64,000 nucleotides of DNA from Streptomyces sp. MMG1533 (GTDB taxonomy: Bacteria; Actinomycetota; Actinomycetes; Streptomycetales; Streptomycetaceae). The notes under the pieces were generated by a model. That model was not told where the DNA came from and did not search any database. It worked only from the letters and a program-made list of their open reading frames with translations. Shown here piece by piece: positions 1 through 7,883 of this stretch. The translations under genes and the position numbers were made by a program. The stretch is taken from positions 7,407 through 71,406 of the forward strand of contig NZ_LGDG01000231.1 of assembly GCF_001279775.1 (NCBI RefSeq), read 5' to 3'. Each line of letters starts with the position of its first letter. Position 1 is the first letter of the stretch.

Positions 1-1541
1 TCCAGGAACGGCAGGTCGTGACTGGCCACGATCAGCGCTCCCTCGTACGACTCCAGGGCCGTCGTCAGCTGCCGCACGCTCGCCATGTCGAGGTTGTTCG
101 TCGGCTCGTCCAGCATCAGCAGCTGCGGCGCGGGCTCGGCCAGCATCAGCGCCGCCAGTGCCGCCCGGAAGCGTTCGCCGCCGGACAGCGTGGCCGCCTT
201 CTGGTCGGCACGGGCACCCCGGAACAGGAAGCGGGCCAGCCGCGCCCGGACCCGGTTGTTGGTCGCGGCCGGAGCGAACCCGGCCACGTTCTCGGCGACG
301 GTCAGCTCGCCGTCGAGCACGTCGAGCCGCTGCGGCAGGAAGCGAAGGGGGACATGGGCCTTCGCCTCGCCGGAGACCGGCTCCAACTCCCCGGCGATCG
401 TGCGCAACAGCGTCGTCTTGCCCGCGCCGTTGCGCCCGATCAGCGCGATCCGCTCCGGACCGCGCAGGTCGAGGCCGCCCGCCACGCGTGCGCCGTACGC
501 CAGTTCCAGATCCTGGAGGGTGAGGACGGTACGGCCCGGTGGTACGGCCGTGTACGGCAGGTCGACGCGGATCTCGTCGTCGTCCCGTACGGCCTCCTCC
601 GCCTCGTCGAGCCGTTCCCTGGCCTGGGCCAGCCGCTCCTCGTGCATGATGCGGTGCTTGCCCGCGGACTCCTGTGCCGCGCGCTTGCGCGCCCCCATGA
701 CGATCTTCGGCTCGCGCTTCTGGTCCCACATCTTCTGCCCGTAGCGTTTGCGCCGGGCCAACTTGACCTGGGCATCCGCCAGTTCGCGCTTCTGCTTCTT
801 CAGATCGGACTCGGCGACCCGCACCATCCGCTCGGCGGCCTCCTGTTCGGTGGCGAGGGCCTCCTCGTAGGCGGAGAAGTTGCCGCCGTACCAGGTGACC
901 TCCCCGGAGTGCAGATCGGCGATCTGGTCGACCAGTTCCAGGAGTTCGCGGTCGTGGCTGACCACGACCATGACGCCCGGCCAGGACGCGACGGCCGAGT
1001 ACAGCCGCCTGCGTGCGTACAGGTCCAGGTTGTTCGTGGGCTCGTCGAGCAGCAGGACGTCCGGCCGACGCAACAGCAGTGCGGCCAGACGCAGGAGCAC
1101 CGACTCGCCGCCCGACACCTCACCGATCGTGCGGTCCAACTCGATGTGGTCGAGCCCGAGTTCGCCGAGGGTGGCCAGTGCGCGCTCCTCCACGTCCCAG
1201 TCGTCGCCGATCGTCTCGAAGTGCTCCTCGGCCGCGTCGCCCGCCTCGATGGCGTGCAGCGCGGCCCGCTGTGCGGCGATGCCGAGCGCCTCGTCGACCC
1301 TCAAGTGGGTGTCGAGGGTGACGTTCTGCGGGAGGCAACCGACCTCGCCCGCGACGCGGACGGTGCCGTCGGCCGGGGTGAGTTCTCCGGCGATCAGCTT
1401 CAACAGGGTGGACTTTCCCGACCCGTTGACGCCGACGAGGCCGGTGCGGCCGGGGCCGAACGCCACGTCGAGGCCTTCGAAGACGTGGGTGCCGTCGGGC
1501 CAGGCGAAGGCGAGGGATGTACAGGTGATGGAAGTAGACAT
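1..1541 (-). CDS. ABC-F family ATP-binding cassette protein (3' end cut by window)
   Basis: The visible 513 codons hold two ATP-binding cassettes in one chain without membrane segments, the ABC-F layout. Cassette 1 has Walker A GVNGSGKST at residues 37-45, signature VSGGES and Walker B LLLDEPTNNLD. Cassette 2 has Walker A GRNGAGKTT, signature LSGGER and Walker B LMLDEPTNNLD. The basic, Lys/Arg-rich linker between them (LKKQKRELADAQVKLARRKR) is the region that reaches the ribosome in this family. Family members act on ribosomes, some giving resistance to ribosome-targeting antibiotics; the specific role here is unknown. ATG at 1541 is preceded by GGAG about eight bases upstream. Roughly 20-30 residues should be missing beyond the left edge. 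The mRNA has a leader of about 215 nt, as often seen in attenuated resistance ABC-F genes. Confidence 0.93.
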   Translation of the reverse strand, partial: MSTSITCTSLAFAWPDGTHVFEGLDVAFGPGRTGLVGVNGSGKSTLLKLIAGELTPADGTVRVAGEVGCLPQNVTLDTHLRVDEALGIAAQRAALHAIEAGDAAEEHFETIGDDWDVEERALATLGELGLDHIELDRTIGEVSGGESVLLRLAALLLRRPDVLLLDEPTNNLDLYARRRLYSAVASWPGVMVVVSHDRELLELVDQIADLHSGEVTWYGGNFSAYEEALATEQEAAERMVRVAESDLKKQKRELADAQVKLARRKRYGQKMWDQKREPKIVMGARKRAAQESAGKHRIMHEERLAQARERLDEAEEAVRDDDEIRVDLPYTAVPPGRTVLTLQDLELAYGARVAGGLDLRGPERIALIGRNGAGKTTLLRTIAGELEPVSGEAKAHVPLRFLPQRLDVLDGELTVAENVAGFAPAATNNRVRARLARFLFRGARADQKAATLSGGERFRAALAALMLAEPAPQLLMLDEPTNNLDMASVRQLTTALESYEGALIVASHDLPFL

Positions 1542-1766
1542 ACGGGGTCTCCGCGGTTGCTTGAGCCGGTCGGGGGCAAACGCGTATCGAGACACCTGCG
1601 ACCGAGGGGAGACAGGCCCCGGGAGCATGAAGAAAGCCCTGTTCCGGAGGACGGCTCGAACGCCGAGGTCGCACGCAGCGCACACACCTCATGTGTGTGA
1701 CGTGGTGTCTCAGGACCTCAGACGAGCAACGTCCTTCTCCAATCGACGGCAACAGGACCGCTGTAC

Positions 1767-1795
1767 AACGTATGAGCGGCCTTGCGGGCTGTCAA
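1767..1795 (-). promoter_or_regulatory. Housekeeping-type promoter of the ABC-F gene
   Basis: On the minus strand TTGACA (1795-1790) and TACGTT (1772-1767) are separated by exactly 17 bases, close to the Streptomyces vegetative consensus TTGACN-n17-TAGRRT. Transcription would start near 1760, leaving about 215 nt of leader before the ABC-F ATG at 1541. The leader contains short reading frames starting at GTG 1687 and ATG 1692, the latter inside a CACAC/GTGTG inverted repeat. Nothing else is recognised in 1542-1837. Confidence 0.6.
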
Positions 1796-1837
1796 CGAAT
1801 TAACTGAGCCTTGATCCCACCGTCCGAAGGAGACCCC

Positions 1838-2476
1838 GTGCCCCATGGCTCACTCTCGCTCCCGGCCAGGCTGTGCCTGCTGGCCTGGGACAGCGCGGAG
1901 ACGGACGTCACCGGCGCCGACCGGCTGCCCCCTCTGGTCCGGGCCGGCGCCCTCGTCGAGCTGGCCCGGCGCGGACTGCTCGTCGACGAGGAGGGCGTCG
2001 CCACGCCGGCCGACCTCGACTCCGAGACGGGGGACCCCGTCCTCGACGGCCTTCTCGAGCTGGTCCGGGAGTCCCGGCCGCACCGGTGGCGGACCTGGGT
2101 GACCCTGCGGGCGCGGATCACCCTGGACGCCGTACGGGAGCAACTGGCGGCCGGGGGCCAACTGCGTGCCGAGAAGCGGCGGGTCCTCGGGGTCTTCCCG
2201 ACCGTGGAGTACGCCTTGGAGCGCGTGGCCGTGGTGGACGCGCTGCGCGAGGAGGCACGGGCGGTTCTGCTGGGGCCGGTTCCGGTCGCGGAGGTCTCCG
2301 AGCGGGACGCGGCCCTCGCGGTGTTGGCGGGGGCCGCGGGGGTACTGGCCGACGGCGGGCAGCACCGGGGGCGCCTCGAAGAGCTCACCGAGCGCTGCGG
2401 GGCTGCGGCCCCGGTGCTGCGGACGGCCGTCCGGGAGGTGTGGACGGCGAGGGCGGCTGCGTCCGCCGCCAACTGA
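1838..2476 (+). CDS. GOLPH3/VPS74 (GPP34)-family protein
   Basis: The 212-residue protein matches the GPP34 pattern widespread in Streptomyces: an opening PARLCLLAWD, then a VELARRGLLVDEEG segment, a long helical middle (WVTLRARITLDAVREQL) and LRAEKRRVLGVFPTVEYAL. Eukaryotic GOLPH3 binds phosphatidylinositol-4-phosphate at Golgi membranes; the bacterial copies are uncharacterised, so function is not assigned beyond the fold. GTG at 1838 is chosen because AAGGAG sits at 1827-1832, five bases upstream; an in-frame TTG at 1811 lacks a good site. It is divergent from the ABC-F gene and followed directly by a decayed gene. Confidence 0.85.
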   Translation: MPHGSLSLPARLCLLAWDSAETDVTGADRLPPLVRAGALVELARRGLLVDEEGVATPADLDSETGDPVLDGLLELVRESRPHRWRTWVTLRARITLDAVREQLAAGGQLRAEKRRVLGVFPTVEYALERVAVVDALREEARAVLLGPVPVAEVSERDAALAVLAGAAGVLADGGQHRGRLEELTERCGAAAPVLRTAVREVWTARAAASAAN

Positions 2477-2486
2477 GCCGCCTCAC

Positions 2487-3052
2487 CTCCATGCCGGATT
2501 CCTGTCCCCGCACGTGCCGGGCAGCCCGCTCGTCCTGCCGAACGCCTGGGACACCGCGAGCGCGCGCATCGTCGAGGACGCGGGTGCCGCCGCGGTGGCG
2601 ACGACCGGCGCGGGTCTCGCCCGGGCCCTGGGGCCTGGGCACGGCGGACGGCGGACGGCGGACGGCGGACGGCGACATGCTGGACCGCTGCCACCCGCGA
2701 GGCCGCGGACGCGCAGGACGTGCCGCAGTTCGTGCACGCCCGGATCGACACGTTCCTGCGGGGCGCCGGGGGAGTGGACCTCACCCTGGAGCGCGCCGCC
2801 GCCTTCCTCGCCGCGGGCGCCGACGGGATCTTCGCCCCCGGGGCCGTCGACCCGGAGACCGTGAAACAGCTCGCCGACGGCGTGGACGCTCCGCTGAACG
2901 CGATGGCCGGCCCCGGTGCCCTGCCCGTCGCAGAGCCGGCCGCGCACGCCCTGGTCCGCCGGGCCGCCCGGGAACCGCTGGGCGCGGGGACGTACGACGC
3001 GCCGGCGGACGGGCTCGACTACGGCGAGCTCAACACGTCTCCGGGCCGGTGA
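2487..3052 (+). pseudogene. Decayed isocitrate lyase/PEP mutase-family gene
   Basis: Pieces of one protein lie in different frames. The first piece, PGSPLVLPNAWDTASARIVE followed by DAGAAAVATTGAGLARALG, is the family N-terminus. A 7-bp repeat tract (2641-2674) then shifts the frame, after which DMLDR is seen, then AATREAADAQDVPQFVHARI through FLRGAGG, ADGIFAPGAVDP and APLNAMAGPG to DGLDYGELN at the end. The stretch with the metal-binding and catalytic residues (normally after VPVTADI/VE) is missing, and a second short stretch (family LGVARVSVGP) is deleted near the C-terminus. Intact members are about 250-280 residues; here 566 bp remain. No usable start codon is in frame. Functional enzyme is very unlikely. 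Confidence 0.75.
2641..2674 (+). repeat. 7-bp tandem repeat ACGGCGG, about 4.9 copies
   Basis: ACGGCGG is repeated four times perfectly from 2641 and followed by ACGGCG. Because the unit is seven bases, each copy-number change moves the reading frame. It lies at the frame break of the decayed PEP-mutase-like gene, so slippage here is a simple explanation for one of its lesions. Confidence 0.95.
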
Positions 3053-3064
3053 ACGCGGTCGGGC

Positions 3065-3481
3065 TCAGCAGGCGTCCCGCATCAGCTCCGCAAGGTCGTG
3101 GTCCAGGTCGAGCTGGAGATGCTCCAGACCCACCGGAACCAGTTCGCCGGTCGCCTCCAGGAACCGGCGCAGCTCGCCCGAGCGGACGTGCACGACCGCG
3201 GTGCCCTCGGGGGCGTGGAACTCCAGGACGGTGCGGTCGTACCCGTACGGCCGCACCCGCACGTCGCCGTGGCCCTCGGGCTCCTGGAGACCGGCCGTGA
3301 GGAGTTCGCGGCTGAAGGTCCAGCAGACCTCCACGCCCTCCAGGGTGGCCGGGGCCGGGAAGGTCATGCGGACGGCGAACGGGTCACGCCGGTCGTAGTG
3401 CAGCGTGGCGGGAATGCTCGGCATCCGCGGCGCGGCGGCGACGAGTCGGGCCTCGACGGGCTGCTCGATGACGATGGACAA
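3065..3481 (-). CDS. ssgD: SsgA-like sporulation/cell-division regulator, probably SsgD
   Basis: The 138-residue protein has the complete SsgA-like (SALP) family layout found only in sporulating actinobacteria: IPATLHYDRRDPFAVRMTF, VCWTFSRELLTAGL, HGDVRVRPYG, FHAPEGTAVV and a C-terminal FLEATGELVPVGLEH. SALPs guide septum placement and peptidoglycan remodelling during sporulation-specific division. The SsgD assignment rests on sequence feel and on the remembered position of ssgD in this chromosomal neighbourhood. The start is TTG at 3481, supported by GGGAG seven bases upstream. The 245 bp up to the next gene (3482-3726) contain no gene and presumably its promoter. Confidence 0.85.
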   Translation of the reverse strand: MSIVIEQPVEARLVAAAPRMPSIPATLHYDRRDPFAVRMTFPAPATLEGVEVCWTFSRELLTAGLQEPEGHGDVRVRPYGYDRTVLEFHAPEGTAVVHVRSGELRRFLEATGELVPVGLEHLQLDLDHDLAELMRDAC

Positions 3482-3726
3482 CGCCTTGCTCCCTTACGAC
3501 GGCGGGACGGACATCCGGGGGTGAGGCCGGGCACTGGAAGAGACGCCGGAATGAGTCAATCCGTGCACACCGATGTCGAGTGACCTCTGTCACCGTCTTC
3601 ATTCACGGAAGTGGCCAGGTACTTCTTCTGGGGGTGTGAAAGACAGTTGTGGCGAGCACGGCGGGCCGAGGAGGGCCGCCGGGGCCCTCTGGACGGCACC
3701 CGGGCGGTGGGCTAGCTTCGCCCGCC

Positions 3727-4839
3727 ATGAGGCGCTTGGGGATCACGCGACGCACGAGACGGCCGGGACGGACGAGGCGAGCGGTGAGCGCGGGGGTGGC
3801 GTGCGCGGCGGCACTGGCCGCCCTGACCGCCGTACCCGCACAGGCGCAGGAGTCCGGGCAGCGGACACCGCACTGGGAACTCAAGGACACCGGCAGTTCC
3901 GCTGTGCGGTTCCGGGGACTCGCGGCCGTCGGCCGGGACACCGCCTGGGTGTCCGGCACCCAGGGCACCGTCCTGCGCACCACGGACGGCGGGGCGAACT
4001 GGCGGAACGTCTCGCCGCCCGGCGCCGGCGAGCTGCAGTTCCGGGACATCGAGGCGTTCGACGCGCGGCGCGCGGTGGTGCTGGCCATCGGCGAGGGCGA
4101 AGCGTCCCGCGTCTACCGCACCGACGACGGCGGCGAGACCTGGACCGAGTCCTTCCGCAACACCGACGCGCGGGCCTTCTACGACTGCCTCACCTTCTTC
4201 GACCGCCGCCACGGCCTGGCGATGAGCGACCCCGTGGACGGGAGGTTCCGCATCCTGTCGACCAGCGACGGCGGCCGCTCCTGGAAGGTGCTGCCCGGCG
4301 CCGGCATGCCGGCCGCGCTGGACGGCGAGGCCGGGTTCGCGGCGAGCGGCCAGTGCCTGGTCTCCGCCGGCCCGCGGGACGTCTGGCTGGCCACCGGCGG
4401 GGCGGCACGCGCGCGTGTGCTGCACTCCTCCGACCGGGGGCTGACCTGGACGGCCTCCGACACGCCGATCCCGGCGGGCGACCCGGCCCGCGGAGTCTTC
4501 GCCCTCGCCTTCCGCGACCGCACGCACGGTCTGGCGGTCGGCGGTGACTACCGGCCCGACCAGACGTCCACCGCTCCGGCGGCACGCACCGCCGACGGCG
4601 GCCGCGGCTGGCAGCCCGCCGCCGAGCCGCCGCCCGCCTACCGCTCGGGCGTCGCCTGGCTCCCGTACAGCCGTACGGCCGCTCTCGCGGTCGGACCCAC
4701 CGGCACGGATCTGACGACCGACGGGGGGCGCACCTGGCGGACGGTGGACACGGGCTCGTACGACACCGTCGACTGCACTCCCGACCTGGGCTGCTGGGCG
4801 GCCGGCGAGCAGGGGCGCGTCGCCCGTCTGGAGGGCTGA
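3727..4839 (+). CDS. Secreted Asp-box (BNR/YCF48-like) beta-propeller protein
   Basis: A 370-residue exported protein. The Arg-rich N-terminus (MRRLGITRRTRRPGRTRR), a hydrophobic segment and a PAQAQE cleavage region form a signal peptide of about 40 residues. Six SxDxGxxW Asp-box motifs follow at regular spacing: TTDGGANW, TDDGGETW, TSDGGRSW, SSDRGLTW, TADGGRGW and TTDGGRTW, predicting a six- or seven-bladed propeller. Such proteins are often labelled oxidoreductase or photosystem-assembly-like; no catalytic sialidase residues are claimed. The start at 3727 is preferred because TAGCTT at 3713-3718 lies eight bases before it with no Shine-Dalgarno, a leaderless pattern. Confidence 0.85.
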   Translation: MRRLGITRRTRRPGRTRRAVSAGVACAAALAALTAVPAQAQESGQRTPHWELKDTGSSAVRFRGLAAVGRDTAWVSGTQGTVLRTTDGGANWRNVSPPGAGELQFRDIEAFDARRAVVLAIGEGEASRVYRTDDGGETWTESFRNTDARAFYDCLTFFDRRHGLAMSDPVDGRFRILSTSDGGRSWKVLPGAGMPAALDGEAGFAASGQCLVSAGPRDVWLATGGAARARVLHSSDRGLTWTASDTPIPAGDPARGVFALAFRDRTHGLAVGGDYRPDQTSTAPAARTADGGRGWQPAAEPPPAYRSGVAWLPYSRTAALAVGPTGTDLTTDGGRTWRTVDTGSYDTVDCTPDLGCWAAGEQGRVARLEG

Positions 4840-4910
4840 GGGCGCTCGGTGTGGCGCATGGGTCCGGAAAGCGGGTACCCGTTCACCGATCGTGAGAGGA
4901 GTGAGCGGAC

Positions 4911-5240
4911 ATGCCACGTGGTTCGAGCCCCAAGCGCGAGCGCCAGTACGAGCACATCAAGGAGAGCGCCGAGGACCGGGGCGAGAGCACCGGCCGCGCC
5001 AAGGAGATCGCCGCGCGGACGGTGAACAAGGAACGCGCCCGGTCCGGCGAGTCCAAGACCGCCGGCCGCACCTCGACCCAGGACATGTCGTCGGGCAAGC
5101 GGGGCGGCCAACGGTCCGGGAAGGGTTCCCAAGGGCCCACGTACGACCAGCTCTACGAGGAGGCCAAGCGGCGCGGCATCCAGGGCCGTTCGGACATGAA
5201 CAAGAGCCAGCTGCAGCGGGCGCTGGGGAACAAGAGCTGA
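4911..5240 (+). CDS. Small basic Rho-N/KGG-like stress protein ('plasmid stabilization' type)
   Basis: A 109-residue, very hydrophilic protein. Residues 1-75 are charged and Gly/Ser-rich with no predicted fold. Residues 76-106 (TYDQLYEEAKRRGIQGRSDM then NKSQLQRAL) form a short helical module like the Rho N-terminal/SAP-type domain. Homologues are annotated as plasmid stabilization proteins without good evidence and are often general-stress genes. GAGGAG at about 4896 supports the ATG at 4911. GGGTAC at 4873-4878 upstream resembles the -10 element of stress sigma factors of the SigB group, so stress control is plausible, though no good -35 match was found at the usual distance. Confidence 0.75.
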   Translation: MPRGSSPKRERQYEHIKESAEDRGESTGRAKEIAARTVNKERARSGESKTAGRTSTQDMSSGKRGGQRSGKGSQGPTYDQLYEEAKRRGIQGRSDMNKSQLQRALGNKS

Positions 5241-5242
5241 GC

Positions 5243-5539
5243 CTAGGAGGGCGTCTGCCGGTACCGCTCCAGGTCCGGTGCCGTCTTCGTCGCGGTGAAC
5301 TCGGTGATGCGGTACTCGCACACCCCGGCGGTGACGAAGGGGTCGCCCGCGGTGATCTCCTCGATCCGCGCGCGGTCCCCCGCGACGGCGAGGATCACCC
5401 CGCCGTCGCGGGGGCTCTTGGGCCCGGACGCGAGGAAGACGCCCTGCGCGTACTGCGCGTCGAGCCAGGCGACATGCGCCCGGAGCACGGCGTCGACGGC
5501 ATCGAGCGGGGCGGTGTAGGTCAGCTCCAGTACGAACAT
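5243..5539 (-). CDS. YciI-family protein
   Basis: A 98-residue single-domain protein with the ferredoxin-like YciI pattern: MFVLELTYTAPLDAVDAVLR, then HVAWLDAQYAQGVFLASGPK, a mid-chain RDGGVILAVAG and the terminal GDPFVTAGVCEYRITEF. The conserved His-Asp pair at the start of the second helix (AHVAWLD) is present. Biochemical roles of YciI proteins vary. ATG at 5539 is preceded on the minus strand by TAGCCT and seven bases, so it is probably leaderless. It is convergent with the previous gene (2 bp apart) and divergent from nfi. Confidence 0.85.
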   Translation of the reverse strand: MFVLELTYTAPLDAVDAVLRAHVAWLDAQYAQGVFLASGPKSPRDGGVILAVAGDRARIEEITAGDPFVTAGVCEYRITEFTATKTAPDLERYRQTPS

Positions 5540-5546
5540 GATCACG

Positions 5547-5579
5547 AGGCTACGCCGCCGGGGTGACGGCCCGTAGGCT
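5547..5579. promoter_or_regulatory. Divergent leaderless promoter pair (YciI gene / nfi)
   Basis: Only 49 bp separate the two divergent start codons. On the minus strand TAGCCT (5552-5547) stands seven bases before the YciI-family ATG. On the plus strand TAGGCT (5574-5579) stands nine bases before the nfi ATG. Neither start has a Shine-Dalgarno sequence, so both transcripts probably begin at or next to the start codon. Confidence 0.6.
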
Positions 5580-5588
5580 CGTCCCATC

Positions 5589-6278
5589 ATGACGACGGTA
5601 AGAATTCCCCCCGGCTGGCCCGCTACCGAGGAGCAGGCCCGCGCGGTCCAGGACGAGTTGCGCGGGCGAGTGGTGCTCGACGAGCCGGGGCCGCCGCCCG
5701 GCACGGGCCACGTGACCGGTGTCGACGTGGCCTACGACGACGAGCACGACGTGGTCGCGGCCGCCGCCGTGGTGCTGGACGCGGCGACCCTCGACGTCGT
5801 CGCCGAGGCCACGGCCGTCGGCCGGATCTCCTTCCCGTACGTGCCCGGCCTGCTGGCCTTCCGAGAGATCCCCACGGTCCTCGCGGCCCTCGACGCCCTG
5901 CCCTGCCCGCCCGGCCTGGTCGTCTGCGACGGCTACGGCCTCGCCCACCCGCGCCGTTTCGGCCTCGCCAGCCACCTCGGCGTCCTCACCGGCCTGCCCA
6001 CGATCGGCGTCGCAAAGAACCCCTTCACCTTCACCTACGACGACCCCGACACCCCGCGCGGCAGCACGGCCCCCCTCCTCGCCGGCGCCGAGGAGGTCGG
6101 CCGCGCCCTGCGCACCCGGGAGGCGGTCAAGCCGGTCTTCGTCTCGGTCGGCCACCGGGTGAGTCTCGACAACGCCTGCGCTCACACCCTGGCGCTGACC
6201 CCCGAGTACCGCCTGCCGGAGACGACCCGCAGGTCCGACTCCCTGTGCCGCAGGGCGCTGCGGGACGCGACCCCCTGA
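5589..6278 (+). CDS. nfi: Endonuclease V (deoxyinosine 3'-endonuclease)
   Basis: Endonuclease V nicks DNA or RNA one phosphodiester 3' of inosine and repairs deaminated adenine. The 229-residue chain has the family's three metal ligands: D46 in TGVDVAY, E93 in the PYVPGLLAFRE wedge motif and D114 in VVCDGYG. It also has the HPRRFGLASHLGVLTGLPTI block and the GVAKN segment. Length fits bacterial Nfi. No neighbouring repair gene is linked. The start at 5589 appears leaderless (TAGGCT nine bases upstream). Confidence 0.95.
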   Translation: MTTVRIPPGWPATEEQARAVQDELRGRVVLDEPGPPPGTGHVTGVDVAYDDEHDVVAAAAVVLDAATLDVVAEATAVGRISFPYVPGLLAFREIPTVLAALDALPCPPGLVVCDGYGLAHPRRFGLASHLGVLTGLPTIGVAKNPFTFTYDDPDTPRGSTAPLLAGAEEVGRALRTREAVKPVFVSVGHRVSLDNACAHTLALTPEYRLPETTRRSDSLCRRALRDATP

Positions 6279-6298
6279 GCGGCGGCGGCCACTCGATG

Positions 6299-6359
6299 CG
6301 CCGGCTGCCGGTCGAGACCTCTGCTCTCCGCCGGCTGCCGGTTGGAGACCGCTGCTCTC
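6299..6359 (+). repeat. Two tandem copies of a ~30-bp unit
   Basis: A unit beginning CGCCGGCTGCCGGT and ending CTGCTCTC occurs at 6299-6328 and again at 6329-6359 with a few substitutions and one inserted base. It lies in the 185-bp gap between nfi and the small membrane protein gene, directly before a second, different tandem repeat. Confidence 0.85.
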
Positions 6360-6360
6360 T

Positions 6361-6425
6361 GTGTACCTCGCCTGTGTACCTCGCCTGAATACGTCGTCTG
6401 AGTACGTCGTCTGAGTACTTGTACG
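6361..6425 (+). repeat. Five degenerate copies of a 13-bp tandem repeat
   Basis: Units: GTGTACCTCGCCT (6361-6373), the same (6374-6386), GAATACGTCGTCT (6387-6399), GAGTACGTCGTCT (6400-6412) and a diverged GAGTACTTGTACG (6413-6425). The common core is GWRTACSTCGYCT. The array ends about 38 bp before the start codon of the small membrane protein and so sits over its promoter region. Confidence 0.9.
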
Positions 6426-6463
6426 GATGTGGCGCCGACCGCCCGCTCGGCAGGCTGTGCCGC

Positions 6464-6610
6464 ATGACTTCGCACCGTTCCCCGAAGCCCCTCGCCGACC
6501 CCGACCGGCCCGTCGAGCGTGCCGTGATGGCCGCGCTGATCCTCGCCACCCTCGCGGGGCTCGCCTGGATCGTCGGGATGATCTACACCGTCGCCCAGTG
6601 GCCGCTGTAG
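6464..6610 (+). CDS. 48-residue single-span membrane protein
   Basis: A hydrophilic N-terminus (MTSHRSPKPLADPDRPVERA) is followed by one hydrophobic helix at about residues 22-44 (AALILATLAGLAWIVGMIYT) and a short WPL tail. Small proteins of this shape are conserved in Streptomyces but have no known function. No Shine-Dalgarno precedes ATG 6464; CAGGCT lies close upstream, so leaderless expression is possible. The gene is convergent with the reductase at 6618. Confidence 0.7.
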   Translation: MTSHRSPKPLADPDRPVERAVMAALILATLAGLAWIVGMIYTVAQWPL

Positions 6611-6617
6611 GGCGGGC

Positions 6618-7796
6618 TCACCGGCTCCGGGCCACTCGGAAGGTGATCCCGGCCCGCTGCAGCCGCTCGGTCAGCGCGTTGCCCATCGCGACCGCGGTCG
6701 TGACCTGACCGGCGGTCGGCGGGAGGTCGTCGAAGGCCAGGGACAGCGCCGACTCGGCGAACATCTTCGCCGTCTCGTCGTATCCCGGGTCGCCGCCCGA
6801 CACCTCGGTGTACACCCGCCGGCCGCCGCCCTCGCCGACGAAGCGGACCCGGAACCAGCTCTTCGCACGCTTCTCGGGGCCGGGCCCCTCCCCGGGCTTG
6901 AGCCGGTCGGACAACCAGCGCCGCGCGGGCGGCAGTTGGGCGGCGGCGAACAGCGCGCCCACGGCCGCGACCCCGCCCAGCGCGGCCGGCAGATGCCGTA
7001 CCGCGGCGTACTCGCGATAGCGGAAGTCGGGGCCGTACCGCTCCAGCGCCTGCGCGGACCTGCGGACGATCTGCGCGTCGATCGTCGGCAGGGGCAGCGC
7101 CCAGGCACCGACCTCCGGTGCGAACCGTGGCGCGCCGGTCCGTGCGGAGGCTCGCCGGCCCACGAGACGGGGCTCGTGCCGACCGCGGTCCCGGGCGGCG
7201 GCCAGCATCTGCCGGCCGCGCGCGAACTGGTTCAGCGCCGAGGCGAACGTGCCGCCCGAGAGCGTCGCGTCCACGGTCACGAAGCCGTCGACCGTCAGGG
7301 GCACGCCCTCCGGGAGCTGCCGGACCGTGAAGTACGCCCCCAGGTCGTGCGGCACCGAGTCGAAACCGCACGCGTGCACCAGCCGGGCGCCCGTCTCACG
7401 CGCGCGTGCGTCGTGGCGGACGTACATCAGGTCCACGAACTCCGGCTCACCGGTGAGGTCCAGATAGTCCGTGCCGGTGTCCGCGCAGGCGGCGACGAGT
7501 TCCTCCCCGTAGGTCACATAGGGGCCGACCGTGGTGGCCACCACGCGCGCGTGCTCGGCGAGTTCGCGCAGCGAGGCCGGATCCGACACGTCGGCCCTCA
7601 ACACCCCGGCCTTCGCGCCGCCGGGCAGCGCCTCCCGCAGCCGGTGAAGCTTCTCCTCGTTGCGGCCCGCGATCGCCCAGCGCAGCCCCTCGGGAGCGTG
7701 CTGGGCCAGATACTCCGCGGTGAGCGTCCCCACGAAGCCGGTGGCTCCGAAGAGCACGATGTCGTAGGGACGGTCCGTCCTGTTCAGCCTGCTCAT
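6618..7796 (-). CDS. Saccharopine dehydrogenase-like NAD(P)-binding reductase (trans-acting enoyl reductase family)
   Basis: A 392-residue protein with an N-terminal Rossmann fold, DIVLFGATGFVGTLTAEYL (GxTGxxG near residues 13-24), and a saccharopine-dehydrogenase-type body (TVGPYVTYGEELVAACADTG, DYLDLTGEPEFV, ARLVHACGFDSVPHDLGAYF). In mycobacteria the closest characterised relatives act as trans-acting enoyl reductases on polyketide-derived lipids; other members are uncharacterised. A hydrophobic stretch (AALGGVAAVGALFAAAQL) suggests membrane contact. ATG 7796 is preceded by GAGAGG. The substrate cannot be deduced: no polyketide synthase is nearby. Confidence 0.85.
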   Translation of the reverse strand: MSRLNRTDRPYDIVLFGATGFVGTLTAEYLAQHAPEGLRWAIAGRNEEKLHRLREALPGGAKAGVLRADVSDPASLRELAEHARVVATTVGPYVTYGEELVAACADTGTDYLDLTGEPEFVDLMYVRHDARARETGARLVHACGFDSVPHDLGAYFTVRQLPEGVPLTVDGFVTVDATLSGGTFASALNQFARGRQMLAAARDRGRHEPRLVGRRASARTGAPRFAPEVGAWALPLPTIDAQIVRRSAQALERYGPDFRYREYAAVRHLPAALGGVAAVGALFAAAQLPPARRWLSDRLKPGEGPGPEKRAKSWFRVRFVGEGGGRRVYTEVSGGDPGYDETAKMFAESALSLAFDDLPPTAGQVTTAVAMGNALTERLQRAGITFRVARSR

Positions 7797-7883
7797 GACA
7801 CCTCTCGGATTCCGCCGCACGCGCCGTTGTCGGTGGCCGAGGCTAGCGTGAGGAGTGCGGAGCCCGACGAGGAGGCCGGAGGT

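Noticed and set aside
18..1700. Open frame of 560 codons on the plus strand
   Set aside because: It is antisense to the ABC-F gene, whose minus-strand translation has complete Walker and signature motifs. The plus-strand product is Arg/Gln/Gly-rich without any domain, as expected for a GC-rich shadow frame.
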